Of a stretch of 64,000 bases of DNA, positions 36,423 to 46,486 are shown in pieces. The position numbers and the translations under genes are program-made. The stretch's first letter is position 1. Every line of letters starts with the position of its first letter. The DNA comes from Verrucomicrobiota bacterium (GTDB lineage: Bacteria > Verrucomicrobiota > Verrucomicrobiia > Limisphaerales > JADLHS01): the NCBI GenBank assembly GCA_029573725.1, contig JAKQDQ010000006.1:1-64000 (forward strand). Reading direction: 5' to 3'. The notes below the pieces were generated by a model, which searched no databases, was not told the DNA's origin, and saw nothing but the letters and a program-made list of their open reading frames with translations.

Positions 36423-38465
36423 ATGCGCGGTTTTCGTCACCAGATCCATGGCCGACGGGTGCGGAGGTGGAGATCCACTCTGGCGTGGATGCTGGCCCTG
36501 TCCGTGACCCGGGCCGCCGGGACGGTGCAGGTGACGACGGAAACCCAACCCGCCAACGGATCAACCGGCACATCCTCATTCACCCACGTTCCCCATGTGT
36601 CCCGGCGGGACGCGGCGGCCACGGCGCACCTCCGGATTCTGACGGGCACAGTGGATCCAAACAGCGGCGGTCTGGGGAAACTACAGGACGGACGCCTGCC
36701 GTCCGCCGCGGATGCCCCCGCCGAGAATTTCTTTTTCGACGCCGGTACCGACGGGGGCCGGTTGCTGTTCGATCTGGGCCGGCTGGTACCCGTCGAGCGA
36801 ATCAACACCTGCTCGCGCCACCCGGGTTCACGCGGCCCGCAGGTGTATCGTCTTTACGGCAGCGACGGCAGCAGCGAAAGTTTTGTCGAACGCCCCCAAC
36901 GCGCCACGGATCTCGCCCGCAGCGGCTGGCAGCTTTTGGCCACCGTGGATACGCGACCCGCCACCGGAGATTGGGGTGGCGAATACCGGGTCGGCATCAC
37001 CAACTCCTCGGGAGAGTTGGGGAAATTTCGCTATCTCCTGTTTGATATTTCTCCGACCGAAAAGAACGACCCCTTCGGCAACACGTTCTACAGTGAAATT
37101 GACGTCATCGCAACCGGCGCCACGGAAGCGGCAACCGCCGCGCCTTACCGCTTCACCACCCACACCGGCGAACAGCAAATCTCCGTGGATGCTTCGGAAG
37201 CGCCCGATTTGGCGGAATGGGTGGAGGACAAATTGGCCCCCGTCCTCAGCGCATGGTATCCGCGCATTGTGCGCCTGCTGCCCAGCGCCGATTTTAGTGC
37301 CCCCACCAATGTCACCATCGTCATCCGTCCGACCGACGGCGTGGCGTACGCCAGCGGCAGCCGCATCACGGCCAACGCGGACTGGCTGCGCCGCGAACTC
37401 GACCGCGAGGCGCTGGGCGCAATCGTCCACGAAGCCGTGCATGTCGTGCAGGCATACGGTCGTTCGCGCCAGTCGGGATTTCAGCGCCCTCCGGGCTGGC
37501 TGGTGGAAGGCATTCCGGATTATCTGCGTTTCTTTTTATTCGAACCGCAGAGTCACGGGGCGGACCTGATCTGGCTGGAAGGACGCCGGAACGCCAGGCT
37601 CCAGTACGATCAAAGCTACCGGATCACGGCGAATTTCCTGGATTACGTGATCCGCAATCATGATGCCGATGGCACCCTGATCTCCCGGCTCAATGCGGCT
37701 TGTCGCCGTGGCGCATACACGGACGCACTCTGGAAGAAATTAACCGGCAAAACGCTGACCACCCTGAACGAAGAATGGAAACAGCACATCGCCGCGCAAC
37801 TGGCGGCCCGCGCTGGAGCGCATCTGAACACTCTGACCGCGACGGAGCAACAGGCCGGCTGGCAACTGCTGTTCAACGGCGCGGATTTCACCGGCTGGCA
37901 CAATTTCAAACACGACGGCGTGCGACCGGGCTGGCAGGTGAAAGATGGTCTGCTGATTTGCGCGGACCCGCGCCACGCCGGAGACCTTGTAACCACGGAA
38001 ACCTTCGCCGCGTTCGAGTTGCAGTTGGAATACAACATCTCGAAAGGCGGCAACAGCGGCATCATGTACCACGTGACGGATGCCGGCGACGCGGCGTGGG
38101 CGACCGGACCGGAATTTCAGTTGGAAGACAACGCCCACGCTTCCGATCCGCAACGTTGTGGCTGGCTCTATGCGCTTTATCGGCCTCCCGAGGACCCGCG
38201 CACCGGCCAGCCGATTGATGCGACGCTGCCGGCGGGACAGTGGAACCAAATCCGTCTGGTCGTCACCCCGGATAAATGCGAACACTGGATCAACGGGGTG
38301 AAGTATTTTGAATATCAGTTGGGAAGCGACGCTTTCAAAGCCCGCGTCGCGCGCAGCAAGTTTTCCCAAATGCCGCTGTTTGCCCGGGCTGGTGCGGGGC
38401 GCATTGCGCTCCAGGGCGATCACGGCCAAATCTCCTTTCGCAACCTTAAAATTCGACGACTCTAA
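36423..38465 (+). CDS. Exported fusion: basic secretory protein-type metallopeptidase plus DUF1080 domain
   Basis: Protein of 680 residues from ATG 36423; ATGs at 36387 and 36276 are in frame and the start is uncertain. After a signal peptide (LAWMLALSVTRAAG) a beta-rich, discoidin-like region (about 20-230) precedes a basic secretory protein-type zinc peptidase. That domain has HEAVHVVQ at about 336-343 with GWLVEGIPDYLRFF downstream, and a zincin arrangement. Residues about 465-680 form a DUF1080 (3-keto-disaccharide hydrolase-like) domain: GWQLLFNGADFTGWHNF, FELQLEYNISKGGNSGIMYH, ATGPEFQLEDN and GQISFRNLKIRRL. One protein could thus cut protein and sugar parts of a glycoprotein. It lies between a sulfatase and the giant CotH protein. 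Confidence 0.82.
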   Translation: MRGFRHQIHGRRVRRWRSTLAWMLALSVTRAAGTVQVTTETQPANGSTGTSSFTHVPHVSRRDAAATAHLRILTGTVDPNSGGLGKLQDGRLPSAADAPAENFFFDAGTDGGRLLFDLGRLVPVERINTCSRHPGSRGPQVYRLYGSDGSSESFVERPQRATDLARSGWQLLATVDTRPATGDWGGEYRVGITNSSGELGKFRYLLFDISPTEKNDPFGNTFYSEIDVIATGATEAATAAPYRFTTHTGEQQISVDASEAPDLAEWVEDKLAPVLSAWYPRIVRLLPSADFSAPTNVTIVIRPTDGVAYASGSRITANADWLRRELDREALGAIVHEAVHVVQAYGRSRQSGFQRPPGWLVEGIPDYLRFFLFEPQSHGADLIWLEGRRNARLQYDQSYRITANFLDYVIRNHDADGTLISRLNAACRRGAYTDALWKKLTGKTLTTLNEEWKQHIAAQLAARAGAHLNTLTATEQQAGWQLLFNGADFTGWHNFKHDGVRPGWQVKDGLLICADPRHAGDLVTTETFAAFELQLEYNISKGGNSGIMYHVTDAGDAAWATGPEFQLEDNAHASDPQRCGWLYALYRPPEDPRTGQPIDATLPAGQWNQIRLVVTPDKCEHWINGVKYFEYQLGSDAFKARVARSKFSQMPLFARAGAGRIALQGDHGQISFRNLKIRRL

Positions 38466-38494
38466 TTCCAAGGGAAAGTTTTCCTCTCCATATC

Positions 38495-41400
38495 ATGTTC
38501 AACGCTTGCTCAGATTCGCCGATACGCAAAGCGGCAGCGCGGCCGCAACTCAAATTCCATTCCATCGGTTGGCTGCTAATCGCTCTGGCCACGGGCGCGT
38601 CCGGCTTGAGCTCGCTCCAGGCCGCCAACCTGACGCCGATTGCCGTCACCGGATACAATCTGGATGTCGTGATCGAAAGCACCGCTTCCGGCCCGCCCTA
38701 CCACAGCTACGCCAGCGAGTTGAATCCGGGCGAAAACCTGTCGTTTTACCAGGCGGGCTTGCCGGGCAAGGCGTACGGTCTGCCCGGCGGCCGCAGCTTC
38801 ACAAGTGAGATGGGCGATGGCACGACGTTTCAATTGGCGCCCTACACCGGAAACAACGCCCTGGTGCTGAGCGTGAGCACCGGGTTGACCGAAGGCACAC
38901 TGACCTTCGTCACGCCCGACACCTATCGCCGGATTGCCGTTATCGCCCATTCCGCAAGCGGCGGCGGCGTCGCCACCCTGACCCTCAATTTTACCGATGG
39001 CACCTCCTTTCAAACCAGTTACAACGCGCAAGACTGGTTCTATAATCCCGGGGCGGCGCTCAGTGGCATGGAACGGATCAACCTCTCCAATGGGAATACC
39101 GAAGGCGCACCCGGAAATCCCCGTTTCTATCAGACCACCCTGGATTTGCTCTCGCTGCTGGGAGCGAACAACAAGCCCCTTGCCAGCCTGACGTTCAGCA
39201 AGGTGGTTTCCGCGGGGGCTACGGGAATCTATGCCATCAGCGGCGAAGCCGCCCCGTCCGCCCCGGCCACCATTGTCACCAGCCCGACCAACACCACCGT
39301 CATGGAAGGATTGACCGCCACCTTTCAAGCGGTGGTGGAGGGTGTGCCGTTTCCAACCCTGCGCTGGCTGCGCAATGGCACCACCATCCCGGGAGCGACG
39401 AACGGGGCCTACTCGTTCACCGCGGCGCTGACGGACAACAATGCCGCCTACCGTCTGGTCGCTTCCAACTTCGTCAACAGCTCCAGCCAGGTGGTCACCA
39501 GCGCTCCGGCCGTGTTGACCGTTGTGGCAGACACCAGTCGCCCCGTTCTGCTTTACGCCCAATCGCTCGGCTTGAATCAGGTGCTGGCCCAGTTTTCCAA
39601 ATCGTTGCAACCCAGCAGCGCGACGAATCCGGCCAATTACGCGCTGAGCGGCGGCCTCACGATTTCAGGCGTCACCCTCGACGCCACGCAAAGCAACGTG
39701 GTCTTAAGCGTGAGCCCGATGACCGATAATTTGTCATACACGCTGACCGTGAACCACGTCGCCGATCAGACGGCGTCCGCCAACACCGTCACGAACAATT
39801 CCCAGGCGCAATTCACCGCCAGCGTTTATGCCAGCGTGCCCCTGGGTGATGCCCCGCGCGGAACGCAACAACCCACCGGTGACGGCTGGGACATTTCCGG
39901 CGGCGGCAGCGGTCTGGGCGGCCAGGCGGATCAATCCCAGTTCAGTTACGTGTCGCGCACCGGCGATTTTGATGTCAAAGTCCGCCTCGATGCGCTCACG
40001 TTGAGCGATGCGTGGTCGGAGGCGGGACTGTTTATCCGCGAATCGCTTGATCCTGATTCCCGCATGGCTGGCGTCATGGCCACGCCCAGCATCAGCGGCT
40101 GCTTCTTCCGATCGCGCTCAACGGCCAATGGCGCGGCAAGCACCACCGGCGCGTTTCCGGCGAACTATCCGCAGACGTGGTTGCGACTCAAACGCGCGGC
40201 CAACACCTTCACCGGTTTCGCCGGTGTGGATGGACAAAATTGGACGCAGCTCGGTTCGGCCAACCTCACTTTGCCGGCCACGGTTTATTTTGGATTTGCC
40301 GTGTCCAGCCATCATCCCACTCAATTGAGCACGGCCGCATTTCGGGACTTCAGTGAGGTGACTGCGAGCGGAGTGAACGGCGCCCTGCCCTTCGAGTCAT
40401 TGAGCCAAAGTTCGCGCCGCACGAGTCTGGTGATTTCTGAAATCATGTACCATCCCACCAATACCGCGTTGGAGTATGTGGAACTGTTTAACACCCGGGG
40501 CGAACCGGAGTCGCTCGATGGCTTCAAACTGCGCGGCAGCATCAATTATGATTTTCCCGCCGGCACGGTGATTCCCGGGGGTGGGTTTTTGGTGGTGGCC
40601 AAATCACCGGTTGATTTGCAGAACGCCTACGGCTTGCCCAACGCCCTCGGTCCGTTCAGCAACAGCCTGCCAAATTCCCGCGGCACGGTGCAATTGGTGA
40701 ACCGGATTGGCGGGGTTTTCTTGCAGGTGGATTACTCCGATGCCCCCCCCTGGCCGGTGGCGGCGGACGGCGCGGGACATTCACTGGTGCTGGCGCATCC
40801 CTCCCGGGGCGAGAACGATCCGCGCGCCTGGGCCGCCAGCGAAGTGATCGGCGGCTCGCCCGGACGCCTGGAATCCTATGTCCCCGATCCGCTGAAGAAT
40901 GTGGTGATCAATGAATTTCTTGCGCACACGGATGATCCCGAACAGGACTACATCGAACTCTACAATCACAGCACGGTCCCGGTGAGTCTGGCCGGCTGCG
41001 TATTGTCCGACGATCCCGGAGTGGACAAGTACGTCATTCCGGCACTGACCTTGCCGGCCAATGGATTTGTTTCCTTCAATCAAACCATCCTGGGATTTTC
41101 CCTCGCCGCCGATGGTGAAACCATCTACTTCAAAAACCCGGCGCGCACTCGCGTATTGGATGCCGTCCGCTTCGGTGGCCAGGAAAACGGTGTAGCCACC
41201 GGGCGTTCCCCTGATGGCGCGGACCAGTTCCATCGGTTGACCGCCAAAACGCCGAGCCTGCCCAACGCGCCAGCGTGGGTCAGCGAGGTGATCATCAACG
41301 AGCTGATGTACCACCCCATTTCCGAAAACGATGACGATCAGTACGTGGAATTGTATAACCGGAGCGCAGTCGCGGTGAATCTCAGCGGTTGGACTTTGGC

Positions 41401-44400
41401 GGATGGCATCAGCTACACGTTTCCCGACGGCGCCACCATCGCTGCGGGCGGATATGCAGTGGTGGCCAAGACGCGGGCAAATTTTCTGAATAATTATCCC
41501 GCCGTCAATCCGGCGCTTGTTTACGGCGACTTTGGCGGCCGCCTTTCCCGCCGCGGCGAACGCATCACGCTCGGCAAGCCTGATTCCACGGTCAACGACA
41601 GCGGGGGCGTCACGACGACCAATTTCTTCCAGGTCGTCATGGACGAGGTGACGTACACCGATGGCGGCCGTTGGGGGCAATGGGCCGATGGCGGCGGCAG
41701 CAGTTTGGAAAGGATTGATCCGCGCGCCAATTCCCGACTGCCCTCAAATTGGGCCGACAGCGATGAAACCCAGAAAGCGCCGTGGCAATTGGTCAGCGCG
41801 ACGGGCACGATAGACAATGGCTCGACCACCGCCGATCAATTGCAAGTTTTGTTGCAAGGTGCGGGCGAATGTCTGATCGATAATGTCGAGGTCTGGCGGG
41901 ATGGCGTTAACCTGATTGCCAATTCCACTTTTGAATCGGGGGCCAATGGCTGGGTGGCTCAAGGGACTGAATCCACTTCCAGTCTCGAAACCACCGAAGG
42001 TTACGAGAGCGCGCAATCATATCACGTCCGGGCGGTGGCGCGGGGCGACAATCAAATCAATCGCATCCGCACGCCGCTGACGGCCAATCTCCCCTCCGGC
42101 GCCACGAACGTCACCATCCGCGCCCACGTGCGCTGGCTGAAGGGACACCCGGAAATTCTCTTTCGCTTGCGCGGCAACTGGCTCGAATGTGCCGGAGAGA
42201 TGGCCTTGCCCATCAGTCCCGGCACCCCCGGCGCGGTGAACAGTCGTCACCAACCCAACGCCGCCCCAGCCATCACCGAAGTGCAACACTCCCCCGTTTT
42301 ACCGGCCGCCAGCACCGCTTTCATCATCACCGCCCGCGCGCAAGATCCCGACGGTTTGTCCGCCCTGCAACTGAAGTATCGTCTGGACCCCAATTCAAGT
42401 TATGCCACCGTCAACATGAACGACACCGGCACCGCCGGAGACCAGGTGGCTGGCGACGGCATTTACACCGCCACCGTTCCCGGTCAGGCTGCTGGCGCGC
42501 TCATTGCGTATTATGTAACCGCCGCCGACGGTCAGGTGCCGGCGGCCTCCGCCACCTTCCCGAATAACGCGCCAACGCGTGAGTGTCTGGTGCGGGTGGG
42601 AGAAACGCAGCCCACCGGTAATTTTCCAGTGTACCGGATTTGGATGACCCAGGCCACGCTCAATGCCTGGTCCGCGCGCAATCGCCTGGACAACACGCCG
42701 TTCGATATCACGTTCGTGTTGGACGATAAACGCGTCATTTACAACGCCGAGGGTTTGTACGCCGGCAGCCCTTATATCTCTCCCGGCTACAGCAGCCCCG
42801 TCTCCGGTCGGTGTGGTTACAGCATTGATTTGCCCAAGGACGACCTGTTGCTTGGTGACAGCGGACTGGTGCTGGATTGGCCTGGCGGCCACGGTGGCGA
42901 GACCTCCGCAATGCAGGAACAACTGGGCTATTGGATTGCGGACCAGCTGCGACTGCCCTTCAGTCATCGCTACATCATCCGCCTGCACGTCAACGGGGTT
43001 ACGGATGAGGCGCGGCACACCGTGTTTGAGGCGGTCCATCAGCCGGGCGGTTCGTTCATCGAACAATGGTCACCGGATGATACCGCCGGACAATTCTTCA
43101 AAATTGACCGGGCCTTTGAATTCAATGACAGCGGAGGTTTGATCGCCGATCCGCAGCCGCGCATTCAAAATTTCACCACCACCGACGGTCGCAAAAAGCG
43201 TGAGAAATACCGCTGGAACTTCATGTATCGCGCGGCCAATCGCGTGAATGATTACACCGGAATTTTTGCCTTGGCTGACGCGCTGAACGCCGCAAAGCCC
43301 GAGCCTTACACCTCATCCACCTTGGGGTTGGTGGACGTGGAGGAATGGATGCGGATTTTTGCCACCGAACACATCATCGTCAACTTCGACGCGTGGGGGC
43401 ATGACATCGGCAAAAACATGTACGCCTACAAACCGGAGAACGGGAAATGGCAGCTCTACATGTTCGACCTGGACTGGCTCATGCTCGCGGCCCAGGTCAG
43501 CGGCAGTCGTCCTCCCGAAACGGCGCCGCTCTTCAACTCGGAAGATCCGGTCATCGCGGCGATGTACGCCCACCCGCCGTTTCAACGCGCCTACTGGCGG
43601 ACCGTGGAAGACGCCCTCAACGGCCCCTTGGATCCAGCCAACTACACGCCGGTCATGGATGCCAAGTATCAATCCCTGGTTGCCAATCAAATCAAATGGT
43701 GCGATGGCGCGGCGCTGACCAGTCCCGCCGCCGTGAAAGCCTGGTTCGTAGCCCGCCGGACTTTTCTACAAAATCAACTCGCCACGGTGGCCGCACCGTT
43801 TACCGTCAACCCCACCCCGTCCGTCTCGGGAAACATTGCCACGATCAGTGGAACTGCCCCGGTCGGAGTGGCCACCATCACCATCAACGGCACCCCGTGG
43901 CAGGTCCACTGGACGGCCACCACCACCTGGACCGCCCGGGTTTCACTGCAACCCGGCAACAACGTCCTCAACGTGGCCGGCCTGGATGCCCAGGGCGGGA
44001 ACGTCCCGGGCGCCACGGACAGTTTCTCGATCAATTACGGCGGCGCGATTCCCTCCCCCGTGGACCAGGTGGTGATCAACGAAATCATGTACTTGCCCGC
44101 CACCCCGCGCGCGGAATACGTGGAATTGTTCAATACCTCCAGCACCACGAGCTTCGATCTTTCCGACTGGGAATTTAATGGTCTGAGCTATCGCTTCCCC
44201 GCCGGCACCTTCATTGAACCACAACAATACGTGGTGCTGACCAGGGACCGCACCGCCTTCAATACGGCCTACGGCCCCGGCGTCACCGTGCTGGACGAGT
44301 TCCCGGGAAATCTGCAAACCGACGGAGAAACGTTGACCCTGCGGCAATCCAGCGGCAACCCCACCAACGCCGCGGTGGTGGATCGCGTTCGCTATGAAGC

Positions 44401-46486
44401 CGCCGCGCCCTGGCCGCTCCCGGCGCCGGGGAACTCGCTGCAGTTGCGGGACGCCCTGCAGGACAACGCTCGCGTGGCCAACTGGGCCGCGGCCGTGGAG
44501 GCCGCCGCGCAACCGCCCCTGGTCACCCTGCTGGCTCTGACCAACGCCTGGAAATTCATGCAGGTCTCCAATCTGGATGGCGCCAACTGGACCGCCCCGG
44601 GTTTTAACGACGTCGCCTGGCCGTCCGGGCCGGCCCTGCTGGCCTTTGAAAACAATCCCGCAATTGTGCCGCTGGTGCGCACCCCGCTCCTAGATCCGCG
44701 CATCGCCACCAATAATGTCACGTCCGGACATGCCTATTATTTCCGGACCAAATTCCAGCTCACCAACGACCTGTCGGGTTATGCCGTCACCGCCAGCGCT
44801 TACGTGGATGACGGCGCGGTGATTCACGTGAACGGCACCGAGGCCGCACGGTTGCGCATGCCCACGGGGACCATCACGAACCGGTCGCTGACGCAAGGCG
44901 GCCAGCAACCGCCGTCAGGCGATGCCCTGGCGCCCGAGGTTGTCTCCCTGCCGGCTGCGCTCTTTGTCCCCGGCGAAAACACCATTGCCGTTTCCGTTCA
45001 CCAGAACATCACCGGCAGTTCGGACATTACGTTTGGCTTGAGCCTCGCGGCGGAGCGGCTCGAGCAGCTGGCGGCGACACCCGGGGCGGCGAACTCCGTG
45101 GCTGCGGCCTTGCCCGCCTTCCCAACGCTCTGGCTGAACGAACTGCAGACCGACAATCAAACCGGCCCGGTGGATAATTTTGGCCAGCACGATCCGTGGG
45201 TGGAAATTTTCAACCCTGGCCCGGCCGCGATCAACCTGACGGACTACCGCCTCACCGACAGCTACACCAATCTGGCACGCTGGAGTTTTCCCGCCGGACT
45301 CACCATTGCGCCCCAAAGTTTCCTGCTGGTCTGGTGCGATAACGAGCCGGCTCAAACCGCTGCGGGTGTGCCGCACACCAATTTCCGGCTGTCGTCTGGT
45401 TCGGGGCAAGTGGCTCTGTCGCGGCTCAGCGGCGGCACCAACCAATTGGTGGATTATCTGACCTACCACAATTTGCCGGCCAACTGGGCGTACGGCGATG
45501 TGCCGGACGCCCAACCGTTTTATCGCGCAAATCTGTTTTATCCCACGCCCGGAGCCGCCAATAACGGTGCCGCCGCACCGATCACGGTCTTCATCAACGA
45601 ATGGATGGCCGACAACACCCACACCCTGGCGGACCCGGCCGATGGCGGCTTTGAAGACTGGTTCGAATTATACAATGCCGGCACCAACACCGCGGATCTG
45701 GGGGGATACTACCTGACCGACAATCTTGGAAATAAATTCCAGTTCCAGATCCCCAATAATGGCCAGTACCTGATCCCGCCGGGCGGCTTCCTCCTGGTTT
45801 GGGCGGACAATGAAGCCCATCAGAATGCCGCCACCCGTGCCGATCTGCACGCCAGTTTTGCGCTGAGCAAGGGCGGCGAAGCGATTGGTTTGTTCGCCTC
45901 TGATGGCACTCAAATTGATGCGGTCACTTTTGGTCCGCAAACCAGCGATGTTTCCCAAGGCCGCTTTCCTGATGGCGCAGCCAACATATATTCAATGCCC
46001 ACCCCGACACCACGCGCGGCCAATATCCTGCCCAACGCGCCGCCAACGCTGAATCCGCTTCCAGACCAGGAAATCACCCTGGGCCAGACGCTGACCTTCA
46101 CCGCCAGCGCCACCGATTCCGACATTCCCGCCCAAACCTTGACGTTCAGCCTGGCCGCGGGCGCGCCAGCAGGCGCGATCATCAATCCGCTGACCGGGCA
46201 ATTCCACTGGCATCCGGCGAGCGCGCCGGCAAACGCAACGATTACCGTCCTGGTGAACGACAATGGCACGCCCAGCCTGACCGCCTCGCGGAGCTTCAAT
46301 GTCACCGTTCATCTGCCGCCCACCCTCACGACACAGGTTAATGGCAATCAAATGCAGCTCAGTTGGCCGCGCGGCACGCTCCAGGAAGCGGATGAAGTCA
46401 CCGGCCCCTATTTCGACGTTCCGGCTGTTTCACCAATCACCGTAGATTTGACAGAAGCGCGGAAATTTTATCGAATTCGCTTATGA
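38495..46486 (+). CDS. Giant exported protein with six lamin-tail-like domains and a CotH kinase-like domain
   Basis: Protein of 2,663 residues with a signal peptide (LLIALATGASGLSSLQA). Order read from motifs: Ig-like (about 257-340), a concanavalin/DUF1349-like domain (about 450-620), and lamin-tail-like domains near 645, 802 and 931 (IxEIMYHPTN, INEFLAH, INELMYHP followed by YVELYN). Next come a carbohydrate-binding-like region (about 1110-1230), a CotH-type domain (about 1380-1665) ending WQLYMFDLDWLM, and three more lamin-tail-like domains near 1858, 2211 and 2365. A cadherin-like/putative Ig module follows (about 2518-2640). CotH proteins are atypical protein kinases; the DLDW segment is like their metal-binding motif. 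The stop overlaps the next gene by ATGA. Probably a surface scaffold with a modifying activity. Confidence 0.85.
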   Translation: MFNACSDSPIRKAAARPQLKFHSIGWLLIALATGASGLSSLQAANLTPIAVTGYNLDVVIESTASGPPYHSYASELNPGENLSFYQAGLPGKAYGLPGGRSFTSEMGDGTTFQLAPYTGNNALVLSVSTGLTEGTLTFVTPDTYRRIAVIAHSASGGGVATLTLNFTDGTSFQTSYNAQDWFYNPGAALSGMERINLSNGNTEGAPGNPRFYQTTLDLLSLLGANNKPLASLTFSKVVSAGATGIYAISGEAAPSAPATIVTSPTNTTVMEGLTATFQAVVEGVPFPTLRWLRNGTTIPGATNGAYSFTAALTDNNAAYRLVASNFVNSSSQVVTSAPAVLTVVADTSRPVLLYAQSLGLNQVLAQFSKSLQPSSATNPANYALSGGLTISGVTLDATQSNVVLSVSPMTDNLSYTLTVNHVADQTASANTVTNNSQAQFTASVYASVPLGDAPRGTQQPTGDGWDISGGGSGLGGQADQSQFSYVSRTGDFDVKVRLDALTLSDAWSEAGLFIRESLDPDSRMAGVMATPSISGCFFRSRSTANGAASTTGAFPANYPQTWLRLKRAANTFTGFAGVDGQNWTQLGSANLTLPATVYFGFAVSSHHPTQLSTAAFRDFSEVTASGVNGALPFESLSQSSRRTSLVISEIMYHPTNTALEYVELFNTRGEPESLDGFKLRGSINYDFPAGTVIPGGGFLVVAKSPVDLQNAYGLPNALGPFSNSLPNSRGTVQLVNRIGGVFLQVDYSDAPPWPVAADGAGHSLVLAHPSRGENDPRAWAASEVIGGSPGRLESYVPDPLKNVVINEFLAHTDDPEQDYIELYNHSTVPVSLAGCVLSDDPGVDKYVIPALTLPANGFVSFNQTILGFSLAADGETIYFKNPARTRVLDAVRFGGQENGVATGRSPDGADQFHRLTAKTPSLPNAPAWVSEVIINELMYHPISENDDDQYVELYNRSAVAVNLSGWTLADGISYTFPDGATIAAGGYAVVAKTRANFLNNYPAVNPALVYGDFGGRLSRRGERITLGKPDSTVNDSGGVTTTNFFQVVMDEVTYTDGGRWGQWADGGGSSLERIDPRANSRLPSNWADSDETQKAPWQLVSATGTIDNGSTTADQLQVLLQGAGECLIDNVEVWRDGVNLIANSTFESGANGWVAQGTESTSSLETTEGYESAQSYHVRAVARGDNQINRIRTPLTANLPSGATNVTIRAHVRWLKGHPEILFRLRGNWLECAGEMALPISPGTPGAVNSRHQPNAAPAITEVQHSPVLPAASTAFIITARAQDPDGLSALQLKYRLDPNSSYATVNMNDTGTAGDQVAGDGIYTATVPGQAAGALIAYYVTAADGQVPAASATFPNNAPTRECLVRVGETQPTGNFPVYRIWMTQATLNAWSARNRLDNTPFDITFVLDDKRVIYNAEGLYAGSPYISPGYSSPVSGRCGYSIDLPKDDLLLGDSGLVLDWPGGHGGETSAMQEQLGYWIADQLRLPFSHRYIIRLHVNGVTDEARHTVFEAVHQPGGSFIEQWSPDDTAGQFFKIDRAFEFNDSGGLIADPQPRIQNFTTTDGRKKREKYRWNFMYRAANRVNDYTGIFALADALNAAKPEPYTSSTLGLVDVEEWMRIFATEHIIVNFDAWGHDIGKNMYAYKPENGKWQLYMFDLDWLMLAAQVSGSRPPETAPLFNSEDPVIAAMYAHPPFQRAYWRTVEDALNGPLDPANYTPVMDAKYQSLVANQIKWCDGAALTSPAAVKAWFVARRTFLQNQLATVAAPFTVNPTPSVSGNIATISGTAPVGVATITINGTPWQVHWTATTTWTARVSLQPGNNVLNVAGLDAQGGNVPGATDSFSINYGGAIPSPVDQVVINEIMYLPATPRAEYVELFNTSSTTSFDLSDWEFNGLSYRFPAGTFIEPQQYVVLTRDRTAFNTAYGPGVTVLDEFPGNLQTDGETLTLRQSSGNPTNAAVVDRVRYEAAAPWPLPAPGNSLQLRDALQDNARVANWAAAVEAAAQPPLVTLLALTNAWKFMQVSNLDGANWTAPGFNDVAWPSGPALLAFENNPAIVPLVRTPLLDPRIATNNVTSGHAYYFRTKFQLTNDLSGYAVTASAYVDDGAVIHVNGTEAARLRMPTGTITNRSLTQGGQQPPSGDALAPEVVSLPAALFVPGENTIAVSVHQNITGSSDITFGLSLAAERLEQLAATPGAANSVAAALPAFPTLWLNELQTDNQTGPVDNFGQHDPWVEIFNPGPAAINLTDYRLTDSYTNLARWSFPAGLTIAPQSFLLVWCDNEPAQTAAGVPHTNFRLSSGSGQVALSRLSGGTNQLVDYLTYHNLPANWAYGDVPDAQPFYRANLFYPTPGAANNGAAAPITVFINEWMADNTHTLADPADGGFEDWFELYNAGTNTADLGGYYLTDNLGNKFQFQIPNNGQYLIPPGGFLLVWADNEAHQNAATRADLHASFALSKGGEAIGLFASDGTQIDAVTFGPQTSDVSQGRFPDGAANIYSMPTPTPRAANILPNAPPTLNPLPDQEITLGQTLTFTASATDSDIPAQTLTFSLAAGAPAGAIINPLTGQFHWHPASAPANATITVLVNDNGTPSLTASRSFNVTVHLPPTLTTQVNGNQMQLSWPRGTLQEADEVTGPYFDVPAVSPITVDLTEARKFYRIRL

